From CAYSRM01 sp964475205 (GTDB lineage Bacteria > Verrucomicrobiota > Kiritimatiellia > UBA8416 > CAYSRM01): a stretch of 23,307 nt of DNA. The stretch lies in the NCBI GenBank assembly GCA_964475205.1, contig CAYYVQ010000050.1, positions 1-23,307 of the forward strand, in the 5' to 3' direction. The notes below the pieces were generated by a model. The model saw nothing but the letters and a program-made list of their open reading frames with translations, searched no databases and was not told the DNA's origin. Position numbers and translations under genes: made by a program. Shown piece after piece: positions 9,901-16,322 of this stretch (its first letter is position 1; every line of letters begins with the position of its first letter).

Positions 9901-10447
9901 TTTTGAAGAGGAAGATGATGTTCAACTGATCATAAAAACCATGCGCGGAAAGGATTATCCCGCGGATGCTCAAAAGTTGAAGGAAGCCGCCGCCAGGTGC
10001 CCTCAGTGTGTGATTCTTGACTGCCATATGCCCTACAAAGACGCGTTGGCGCTTATGAACTCTGCCGATTGTTATTGCTCGCTGCACAGGTCCGAAGGGC
10101 TGGGGCTTACAATGGCCGAAGCGATGATGCTTGGAAAACCGGTCATAGCAACAGGGTATTCAGGCAATGTCGACTTCATGAATAAACAAAACAGTTTTCT
10201 GGTGCCATGGAAAATGTCTACTGTAAAGCGCAATGATCTACCTTACAAGCGAGGCAGCGCCTGGGCAGAACCTGACGTGGAGTCGGCGGCAAACATGATG
10301 CGTTCGGTCAGGGAGAATCCCGGGCTAGCTGAAAAAGTCGCGGAACGGGGCAAGACCGAAGCCGAAAATGTCTTTTCCATCAAAAGCTATGCAGAAAGAC
10401 TTGACCGGCGCCTGGAAAGCATACAGAAAAAGCGTTCAATGAGCTGA
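6935..10447 (+). CDS. Large glycosyltransferase: two eroded GT2-like domains plus C-terminal GT4
   Basis: A protein of about 1170 residues. Residues about 75-260 and 295-450 resemble the paired GT2 domains of large polysaccharide glycosyltransferases. The tell-tale segments are LVYGDHDLMD followed by PELKPDWSPELL in the first, and a PKICFTDKRILSAGCGFGL-type segment in the second. Where active relatives carry DHDD or NDD, this protein has QPGD (about 152-155) and EEG (about 377-379). A helical middle region (about 510-800) follows. A GT4-type GT-B domain from about 805 contains FDMCSCMERKNP and an EX7E motif (Glu 1054 and 1062) in RSEGLGLTMAEAM. I prefer the ATG at 6935, with AGG upstream; a TTG at 6902 would add 11 residues. 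It converges on and overlaps the next gene by 12 bp. Only the GT4 domain is confidently catalytic. Confidence 0.88.
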   Translation: MKKSVYFMLPFRWSRPLWWFGSVLRIYRAHLLDQQIRKTPQSSQPDYDRLLRNECLPYVQGAMQRAHREKISARHSVMFLIWIQSYPDGPEFRRTWTSICRQTYKAWKVHCISAQTTRRKKVLKFSYCRPRIIDISDKSPCSIDGAYHIFLQPGDILPANALESFFRAFTDGKSPDLVYGDHDLMDPSSGLRKEPELKPDWSPELLRTKAYIGPVAAVSDKLLPSGTWAGSTAREWTAEAALMAVKSSARVRRIEQCLAHVPPESNITPDCYSNLLKALGIPAAPQPASPDSQHRFSVFIPYWENRHILFNTVKELLNTGKEFIEEILVWKPEDTPCRWAGELQNLSKSIKYIDAKRDKTVSAMIENAKAPLALIIEEGAGAERKSWAPLLARWADIPRVCGVCPKICFTDKRILSAGCGFGLDSLVGRWFVHQLPGASNLIADSSSIRNVSCLPAETAVYSLDFLRRNIKIAQKFSSYRMHAAFGIAAYREKSRFVCDPTVNFVSPASAVEKPDPFIEHLKMLAESLQDADLQQDPYMHRLLQAKNGRVWLRDTGDPPPAMHIEQQRKAIMDIFHRKPPLAVNDPDAMTTFFSQSGLSEKMPVPDKKYAHKSVEGAAMHLLGLLMQPDTRKRFPNALTDGKQGEFCEWAATAEGLTSQARENIRKAFENMPGDQIRHMYRWRGDVRMHHPLGLTPAGQNRFTEWLFRYALDNKIICTYHIWWFLLEMSESPSNGIRYTYLINPRWQEELPPSARRHLPSPEAVANHINEQFDTSLDTKDYAAVKKLLPNLHEHAATSRKEAGRGVNLLGLFSFPSGLQQCADTCATALRMIPRPLSLRDVVAWNHKTATTRTDRLDLNIHNTTIFMMPPLASQRQWLRRANLHMNRSHYMIGCWYWEAERIPESWVTDSVAYDEIWAPSRFVEGVLKSQLDRPVEYMPPAHARPEPSGKTLNDFGLPEGPYTFYFTFDMCSCMERKNPLALIEAFRLAFEEEDDVQLIIKTMRGKDYPADAQKLKEAAARCPQCVILDCHMPYKDALALMNSADCYCSLHRSEGLGLTMAEAMMLGKPVIATGYSGNVDFMNKQNSFLVPWKMSTVKRNDLPYKRGSAWAEPDVESAANMMRSVRENPGLAEKVAERGKTEAENVFSIKSYAERLDRRLESIQKKRSMS

Positions 10448-11401
10448 TGATTTTTTCCGTGCCGCGCAGCCCGGCTTCTGCCAATAGTAACTATGCTGGC
10501 TGCAAAGCCGAGCCAGCCCAACAGGCATATAGTCGGCTGCGTGCGCAGCAAGGCTTCCGCCGACCTTGAACAGATTATATAAAGCCCAGCGCGGCAGCCA
10601 CAGGGGATAATTCAAGCACATGTACCTCATTTCAGCAAAAAAATATGACGCACCCATGGAAACGCTGGTCTTAAGAGAATGAGCCGCAAAAAGCCTGCGC
10701 AGGGAATAAACGCTGTCGAAATACCTCCTGAATGCGCCTGCCATGGTATAGTTATGGGAATGGATAACAACAGAGGACGGCTGATAAACGACCTCAAAAC
10801 CCGCGTTGATCAGGTCGCGGGAAACCTGCTGGTCCTCGCTCATGATAATATCTTCGTCAAAAGGATATTCCAGCAGAATAGCCCTGCGAAACGCTGAACT
10901 GACATTTGACAAAAATACCTGTTCAAGAGTTAAAGGCTCCGTTGCTTCTCTCCTCCGAGATACCGCGGGACCGGGAGGAAATCTGGTCTTGAGAAAGAAC
11001 CTTTCCATAGGGTTGGCCTCAGGCCAGGGAACCTGCCTGGAGTATGTTGCGGCCACAGCGCCGCGCTCGAACGGCGCCAGCAACCGTTCCAGCCAGTTCT
11101 CGCCGTCAGGCAGGGCATCCTGGGACAGGAACGCCACGAATTCACTTGAAGCTTCAGATACGCCTAGATTTCTCGCGCGGCCATGCGTGAAATTGCTTAT
11201 AGGAACCACCCGCGTTTTTTCAAACTCTCCGGCTATTCTGTATGTCGCATCGGTGGACATCGAATCGACAACCACAACTTCATCGACATCAACGTTTTTC
11301 TGTGAAAACACCGAAGAAAGCAAACGGCGCAGACAGTGGCCTGCATTGAGAGTGGGAACTATGACCGTAGCTCTCGCGTTGACGCTGTTCGGTGGGTTCA
11401 T
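10436..11401 (-). CDS. Rhamnosyltransferase-like family 2 glycosyltransferase
   Basis: A 321-residue GT2 enzyme. It begins ATVIVPTLNAG, has FTHGRARNLG near residues 71-80 and FLSQDALP near 92-99, and SEDQQVSRDL near 188-197. The combination H-G-x-A-R-N-x-G with a QDA metal motif in place of a plain DXD is typical of the rhamnosyltransferase-like GT2 group. Rhamnose transfer is therefore a family-based suggestion, not a demonstrated activity. A basic tail (AARKKSSAH) follows two weakly hydrophobic helices near 250-300. The ATG at 11401 directly follows the TAA of the upstream DPM1-type gene (TAAATG), so the two are probably cotranscribed and coupled. Its 3' end overlaps the end of the large rightward glycosyltransferase gene by 12 bp. 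Confidence 0.88.
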   Translation of the reverse strand: MNPPNSVNARATVIVPTLNAGHCLRRLLSSVFSQKNVDVDEVVVVDSMSTDATYRIAGEFEKTRVVPISNFTHGRARNLGVSEASSEFVAFLSQDALPDGENWLERLLAPFERGAVAATYSRQVPWPEANPMERFFLKTRFPPGPAVSRRREATEPLTLEQVFLSNVSSAFRRAILLEYPFDEDIIMSEDQQVSRDLINAGFEVVYQPSSVVIHSHNYTMAGAFRRYFDSVYSLRRLFAAHSLKTSVSMGASYFFAEMRYMCLNYPLWLPRWALYNLFKVGGSLAAHAADYMPVGLARLCSQHSYYWQKPGCAARKKSSAH

Positions 11402-12589
11402 TTATTCCGGATAATCCGCTTCTTTATCATGTCCGCGCACCCTGCCAATATGGCGGGGAAGCGCCATTATGCTGAAGAGATATGATGCTGCAAAAACCTG
11501 GACACCGTTGACAAAGCATATAATTCCGAAAAACAACAGCCTAGCTTCGTCAAGAATGCCGAAACCGCCCCTTATCCACTTGATAATAACAACCATAACT
11601 ATACCCAGACCAATGAGAATAAAAGGGATAGTCAGCATAATAAACTTTTCAAAGGTGAATTTCTCATAAAACCAGGCAATCAGCGGATCTTCTCTCAAGC
11701 CGGAGAGATGTGCATAGGCTTTTGCCAGCAATCCCATTGTAATAAACTGTATGCTGAGAATATTGAGCATCCCGCCCATGATCATGCAATGAATATCAAT
11801 GGCCCGGCCTCCTATCATCACCGGCCCGAAAGCCAGAGGCAAAACCACCAGCATCCCCAGTATCCAGCATCCGGCGCCTGGCAGCAACAATGCCGTAGTT
11901 GGACTGTGCAGAAACATGAAACGCAGGTGCCGCCACCCGTCACGGAAGGACATAAGCTTGGATTCCCCCACCCTTGGATGGTAAACGATATCACGTTCTG
12001 TCATAACAACGTTACGTTCAATGGCCCGGACTATCATTTCGCTGGCAAATTCCATTCCAGTCGTAACGCAACCGAGTTTATCGTACGTGTCTTTCCGTAT
12101 CGCCCGCATGCCGCAGTGGGCATCGCGAACTATGTGTTTCCGGAACATTAGCCTGAGCAGAAGGGACAATAACGGATTGCCGATCCACCTGTGCAAGGCA
12201 GGCATGGATCCGGGCCTTATGTTGCGCATCCTGTTTCCGACAACAAATTCGGCTTCCCCGTCCAGTATGGGCTTCACAAGGTCATCAAGCCGGGAGAAAT
12301 CATAAGTCAGGTCTCCGTCCCCCATAACCAGAATATCGTGGGAAGCATGCCGGAATCCGGCCCTGAGAGCAGCGCCGTAGCCCCTTTCGTCTTCCCTGAT
12401 AACTTTAGCGCCGTGTTCCCTGGCGATCCCGGCTGAGTTGTCGGTACTGCCGTTGTCCACTACTATAACCTCGCCCAGGAGCTGCATCCTTGTAATCCCG
12501 GAACTGGCGGCTTCCACTGCCCGTCCAATTGATGTTTCTTCGTTCAGACATGGAATAACCACACTGATTCCTGATTTTGATTTGCGCAT
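11402..12589 (-). CDS. Membrane-anchored DPM1/DPG-type GT2
   Basis: A 395-residue protein. The N-terminal GT2 domain (about 1-240) resembles polyprenyl-phosphate sugar synthases: ISVVIPCLNEE, VVDNGSTDNS, RGYGAALRAGF and MGDGDLTYD with DGD at 91-93. About 150 residues with four hydrophobic spans follow (near 237-262, 275-297, 325-350, 360-385). Family members transfer a sugar from a nucleotide-sugar to a polyprenyl phosphate, which then serves as a periplasmic donor for modifying chains. The sugar is unknown. The ATG at 12589 has GAGG 8 nt upstream. A sigma70-like promoter (12681-12709) and an ATCGAT inverted repeat (12606-12622) lie upstream. It is the first gene of a two-gene leftward unit. 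Confidence 0.9.
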   Translation of the reverse strand: MRKSKSGISVVIPCLNEETSIGRAVEAASSGITRMQLLGEVIVVDNGSTDNSAGIAREHGAKVIREDERGYGAALRAGFRHASHDILVMGDGDLTYDFSRLDDLVKPILDGEAEFVVGNRMRNIRPGSMPALHRWIGNPLLSLLLRLMFRKHIVRDAHCGMRAIRKDTYDKLGCVTTGMEFASEMIVRAIERNVVMTERDIVYHPRVGESKLMSFRDGWRHLRFMFLHSPTTALLLPGAGCWILGMLVVLPLAFGPVMIGGRAIDIHCMIMGGMLNILSIQFITMGLLAKAYAHLSGLREDPLIAWFYEKFTFEKFIMLTIPFILIGLGIVMVVIIKWIRGGFGILDEARLLFFGIICFVNGVQVFAASYLFSIMALPRHIGRVRGHDKEADYPE

Positions 12590-12605
12590 TAAACAGCCTC
12601 GCTGA

Positions 12606-12622
12606 ATCGATTATGTATCGAT
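12606..12622. promoter_or_regulatory. ATCGAT inverted repeat in the leader of the DPM1-type gene
   Basis: ATCGAT, five bases, ATCGAT. It lies between the predicted transcription start (near 12675) and the ATG at 12589. It could be an operator for a dimeric regulator. No regulator is encoded nearby. Confidence 0.3.
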
Positions 12623-12680
12623 AACATCACTCCAGAAAATCGGCTGCAACATCCAAAGTTGCCTCCGGTAAAGTTTGAAT

Positions 12681-12709
12681 AAAATAGCCGCATCTGGTAG
12701 TTTAGTCAA
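12681..12709 (-). promoter_or_regulatory. Candidate sigma70-type promoter for the leftward GT2 pair
   Basis: On the minus strand, TTGACT (12704-12709) and TATTTT (12681-12686) are separated by exactly 17 bases. The start would lie near 12675, giving a leader of about 85 nt. The shared 19-base motif sits four bases upstream of the -35 box, where an activator site would be. Confidence 0.5.
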
Positions 12710-12712
12710 CTT

Positions 12713-12731
12713 CAGCCTGATCTATTCATCA
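12713..12731. promoter_or_regulatory. Shared intergenic motif, copy 2
   Basis: CAGCCTGATCTATTCATCA, differing at one base from 6589-6607. It lies 124 bp upstream of the leftward start at 12589 and just upstream of that gene's predicted -35 box. Confidence 0.5.
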
Positions 12732-12845
12732 ACTTCGTGATGAGAACAGGCATGTTGTTTTGCTCAGATAGCCGGGTGAAGCGGAATCGGCTTTATGTTT
12801 TGCGTACGCACTTGTTAAACGACCGCGCTTTCAGAGGATTTTTTA

Positions 12846-13811
12846 ATGAATATATCTATCGTGATAGTGACGGGAAACCGCGACCCCTTGTTGTGCGGGC
12901 TTCTGCAGGAATTGCTTCAACAAACGCATAAATCCATGGAGATAGTCGTTGTCATAGGGCCTGGATCCCAGGCTACATGGCAAGCTGTAAAAGAAATTCC
13001 CGGCAACTTGAAGACCGTATACTGCCCGGCAAGAAACATTGCCCGGGCGCGCAACATCGGGGCGCAAAAGGCCGCCGGAGAATTAATCGGTTTTATCGAC
13101 GATGACGCCATGCCTGCTTCAAAGAACTGGGTCGCTGGTTTCTGCGACTTTTTCGAGAAAGACACATCATGCGCATATGCCGCAGCCGGTGGCCAGGTGT
13201 TGTACCGGGATTCCAGCGTAGAGGAATTTCATGACCACAATAATACCGTGAACGATTACGGGCAGTTCGCAGTGCCGGGGCTGAAGATGGACACTGCCAT
13301 GGTTTCGAGCAGATGGGTTCTACGTGTCCCGGGCTGCAATGCATTCTTCCGCCGCTCAAGCCTGAGACAGGTCAAAGGCTTTGATGAAGCCTACAGGTAT
13401 TATCACGACGAAACAGATATCTGCTTCAGATTGACCAAAATGGGAATAAAAACGGCCTACCTTGAAAACAGTTCGGTAAGACACTATGATGCAAAAGGGA
13501 AAAAGCCGCTCCTCTATCGGCGTCCATGGCGGAATATTGCCTTCAGCGACGCTTATTACTGCATGAAAAACGGCCTCGATCCATTGCCGCAGAAAATCGT
13601 TAAAACGCTGCGCTCGCTGCCTGCAAGACACTATGTCAAGGAGGCGCAAATAGCAGGAACGCAAGGGCAGACTTCTTCTTCCGAGACAAAAAAGATTAAA
13701 AGACTGCTGGTCAAAGGTTGGGCGTCGGGGATTTTCACCGGGCTTCTAAAACGGAGAATGCTGCCTGACTTTGAAGTCAAACCAGACAACTTCATGGATT
13801 TCAGGAGATAA
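12846..13811 (+). CDS. Family 2 glycosyltransferase
   Basis: A 321-residue GT2 enzyme. The fold begins MNISIVIVTGNRD, followed by ARNIARARNIGAQKA near residues 62-76, FIDDDAMP with DDD at 85-87, and YYHDETDICFRLTKMG near 188-203, which corresponds to the catalytic-base/acceptor segment. The C-terminal 90 residues are basic and helical and have no membrane span. The start is well supported: AGAGGA lies about 8 nt before the ATG. The gene stands alone on the plus strand between two leftward units and converges on the pyruvyl transferase gene with a 21 bp gap. Its probable role is adding one sugar to the cytoplasmic lipid-linked chain; the sugar is unknown. Confidence 0.9.
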   Translation: MNISIVIVTGNRDPLLCGLLQELLQQTHKSMEIVVVIGPGSQATWQAVKEIPGNLKTVYCPARNIARARNIGAQKAAGELIGFIDDDAMPASKNWVAGFCDFFEKDTSCAYAAAGGQVLYRDSSVEEFHDHNNTVNDYGQFAVPGLKMDTAMVSSRWVLRVPGCNAFFRRSSLRQVKGFDEAYRYYHDETDICFRLTKMGIKTAYLENSSVRHYDAKGKKPLLYRRPWRNIAFSDAYYCMKNGLDPLPQKIVKTLRSLPARHYVKEAQIAGTQGQTSSSETKKIKRLLVKGWASGIFTGLLKRRMLPDFEVKPDNFMDFRR

Positions 13812-13832
13812 ACAAGCCGGCAGCAGAATGAC

Positions 13833-14891
13833 TCATTCCGGCGAGACCCTTGTCATCGTTTTCGTAAGATCCGCAGCCTCCTGAAAGGAATCCGCCCATG
13901 CTACCCCCGGACATCCGGCAGTCCAGCTTTCGTAAACGGCCCTGTTTTTACCGTAATTGTTATCGATCAGAACATTCGGTATGCCCATGCAAAAGCTCAG
14001 GATGTGCCCATGAAGCCTGTCTGTGATAACAACACAGCCCCTTGATAGTATCCTGCATCCGCGCTTTAAACGCTGCTCAGCCAATCTGCTGCGCAACACT
14101 GACGCGCGCGACAAAGCCCATTTGCGCCGAAGACCTCTTTCGTGGCAGAGGTTATCAACCAATCTGTCGTATTGCTGCTCCAGTCCGGCTGTTTTACTCT
14201 CAAACATGCCAATCCTGGAATCCCGGCCTATCCAGTCCTCTGCATCAAAACCAGCCAGAGCTGCATCCTTCCTCAGTTCACTTCTGCCTTCGGCATCAGC
14301 TCGCAAAAGACAGAAGACATCCGTGTCCGGAGAACAGGATTTCTTGATCCCATTGAGCGTCAGCGCGGCATCGGGGGCAAGAACAGAGGGCAAAGACCAG
14401 CGCCGTTTCAGCCACTTGCGACTCTCGTTCTCGCGGACCATCAGGCGAAGACCGCGATGTCCGGCATATAACGGCGCAATCCGCATTGCTTCATTCAGGC
14501 TCCGGAAATATACAGTCTGTGGCAGCTGCACTATGCGTCGCGAAGGAAAATCGCGCAAAACAGCCCGGCGCAGATTCTCCTCATCCATATACATGTCGCC
14601 CAGATTTCCGCCCCCGTTGATAACTATTGGACCCTCTGGAAGCCTGCCAACAAGATCATTGCGGCTGTAAGAGCGGTGGCAACAGGTATAAACAACTTTG
14701 ACCCCGATCGAATCAAGCAGGCGCAGCCCCCCAACCCATAAGGCGGAATCACCGGGGTTTCTCTGGTCAGGAAATCCTATAAACGCGCATTTTCCGGCTC
14801 CATCCATAAGCTGCTCAAGCTCCGAACCCAGCGTATTAAGCCAGTCTGGGGCGCCTGAATTGCCGAAGTTACTGTTGTATAAATGATCCAT
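13833..14891 (-). CDS. Polysaccharide pyruvyl transferase family protein
   Basis: A 352-residue member of the polysaccharide pyruvyl transferase family, which transfers pyruvate from phosphoenolpyruvate to sugar hydroxyls as a ketal and adds negative charge. Family landmarks are GFPDQRNPGDSALW near residues 39-52, INGGGNLGDM near 91-100, QLPQTVYF near 122-129, VRENESRKWL near 152-161, LAPDAAL near 171-177 and VVITDRLHGHILS near 287-299. The last carries the conserved Arg and His. Length is normal. The ATG at 14891 gives an N-terminus of the usual length, although its ribosome site is weak. Some family members use other acceptors or have lost activity, so the exact reaction is inferred. The gene is divergent from the GT4 gene. 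Confidence 0.9.
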   Translation of the reverse strand: MDHLYNSNFGNSGAPDWLNTLGSELEQLMDGAGKCAFIGFPDQRNPGDSALWVGGLRLLDSIGVKVVYTCCHRSYSRNDLVGRLPEGPIVINGGGNLGDMYMDEENLRRAVLRDFPSRRIVQLPQTVYFRSLNEAMRIAPLYAGHRGLRLMVRENESRKWLKRRWSLPSVLAPDAALTLNGIKKSCSPDTDVFCLLRADAEGRSELRKDAALAGFDAEDWIGRDSRIGMFESKTAGLEQQYDRLVDNLCHERGLRRKWALSRASVLRSRLAEQRLKRGCRILSRGCVVITDRLHGHILSFCMGIPNVLIDNNYGKNRAVYESWTAGCPGVAWADSFQEAADLTKTMTRVSPE

Positions 14892-14975
14892 CTTTCAGCC
14901 GCTACTAGTACACCTAACCCGGGTTTTGTCAAGTTGCATGTTCAGTTTTCGACAAATTTGCCAGTGAACACATAC
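14892..14975. promoter_or_regulatory. Short divergent promoter region
   Basis: It separates the pyruvyl transferase and GT4 genes if the GT4 starts at 14976. On the minus strand a perfect TTGACA (14927-14932) is followed after 16 bases by a poor -10, TACTAG (14905-14910). No convincing rightward promoter was seen. Confidence 0.25.
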
Positions 14976-16322
14976 ATGAAAAAACTTGTCCAGCCCAAGC
15001 CCGTCTTCTACGATCCCGGGATGAATTCCCCCGGAAACAAAGAGCGTTATTCCCTTGTATACGTGGCGGGAAAAGATCCTCTGGCCGAGGTGAGCGGGGG
15101 GCATTCAAGTTATGTGCGGGCGCATGCCCGGGCCGCGCGCCACACCGGGTTCAATCCTCGCATATTCTGTTTAAGCTCAGAAGAAGGCACGGTAGAAACC
15201 GATTACGGCCGGGTTCACCGCATCAGGTCATCTCTAAGCCGCACCCTGAACATCGACTTTCCCAACAGTATTCATGGCTCCCAATACCCCTTTCACCGGC
15301 ATTCTTTTATCAGGGGAATCTCCCAATGGCTCTCCAGACAGGATAAACCTGTGCTTGTTCACGGCTTCGGCATATGGGCAGAGGCCGGCATTGCCGCCGC
15401 CAGGCTCAGCGGCAGGCGCAAAAACACGCGCCTTATCTCCAGTCTCTATACCATGGTCAACCAGGAATACAAAAGCAAAATGATAGGCGCCGAAAACTAC
15501 GGATTCAAGCGCCTCTTAATCTGCCTGGCACAACTTGCTCTATGCAGAACCTGCCTGGCAAAGCTTGAAAAGTCCGCTTTCACCGGTTCGGATCTGACGC
15601 TGGTAAATTATCGCAGGGTCAAATCTCTTCTTGAACGGGAATACGGTCCTGATTCCAACTGCCGTATTGTTCCCTACTGTTCCGAGCGGGCATTCATCGA
15701 CTGTCAATCCGTCCGATCAGTGTTGCCGGATCTTCCGCAACCGCTGATCCCCGGCAAACCTTTGATCGTCTGCGTGTCTCGACACGACCCGAGAAAAGGA
15801 CTGGACGTCCTGTGCAATGCGCTGGCCGCCTTGCAGAAAAAAGGCAACCGGTTCAACGCGGTCTTGATCGGCATTGGCCCGCTGCTCAAAAACACGCGCA
15901 GACACATACGGGATCTTGGCTTAACAGATTGCGTAAGTTGCCCCGGTTACATCAAAGATATCGGACCATTGCTCCAGAAATGCGATATATACGTGCTGCC
16001 CTCCCGCGAGGAACAAAGCGGCTCAGTGTCTCTGCTGGAAGCAATGCAGAAAGGAAAATGTTGTATTGCCTCCGGAGTTGACGGTATGCTGGAAGATGTT
16101 CGGGATGGCTCCAACGGAATCCTTGTGCCTCCGGGAGACGCCGCGGCACTAAGCAATGGGCTGAAGATATTACTCGACCATCCCGACATGCGGAAAGAAC
16201 TCGGACAGGCAGCGCGCAAAACATACGAAGAGAGGTTTTCGACGGAAGTCCTGGTAAGGACCCTGGCAGATATTTACAGTGAACATTCAAGACAACTCCA
16301 AAGAAACCACATTCACCCTTGA
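14976..16322 (+). CDS. Family 4 glycosyltransferase
   Basis: A GT-B fold, GT4-type enzyme of about 448 residues. The N-terminal half has the acceptor-side GGHSSYVRAHARAA segment. The donor half has CVSRHDPRKGLDVLCNAL, GIGPL, PGYIKDIGPLLQKCDIYVLPS and EEQSGSVSLLEAMQKGKCCIAS. The two glutamate positions (about 345/346 and 355) are one residue further apart than the strict EX7E spacing. I chose the ATG at 14976. An upstream ATG at 14883 would overlap the divergent pyruvyl transferase start and adds 31 residues unlike the family. An ATG at 15021 is also possible. It begins a rightward operon: the PP-loop gene starts 44 bp before its stop codon. Donor and acceptor are unknown. Confidence 0.85.
   Translation: MKKLVQPKPVFYDPGMNSPGNKERYSLVYVAGKDPLAEVSGGHSSYVRAHARAARHTGFNPRIFCLSSEEGTVETDYGRVHRIRSSLSRTLNIDFPNSIHGSQYPFHRHSFIRGISQWLSRQDKPVLVHGFGIWAEAGIAAARLSGRRKNTRLISSLYTMVNQEYKSKMIGAENYGFKRLLICLAQLALCRTCLAKLEKSAFTGSDLTLVNYRRVKSLLEREYGPDSNCRIVPYCSERAFIDCQSVRSVLPDLPQPLIPGKPLIVCVSRHDPRKGLDVLCNALAALQKKGNRFNAVLIGIGPLLKNTRRHIRDLGLTDCVSCPGYIKDIGPLLQKCDIYVLPSREEQSGSVSLLEAMQKGKCCIASGVDGMLEDVRDGSNGILVPPGDAAALSNGLKILLDHPDMRKELGQAARKTYEERFSTEVLVRTLADIYSEHSRQLQRNHIHP

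Noticed and set aside
10806..11414. 202-codon plus-strand frame
   Set aside because: It lies wholly antisense to the rhamnosyltransferase-like GT2, whose motifs are clear. The frame has no domain features.
14023..14670. 215-codon plus-strand frame
   Set aside because: Antisense shadow of the pyruvyl transferase; low-complexity Ser/Arg-rich translation.
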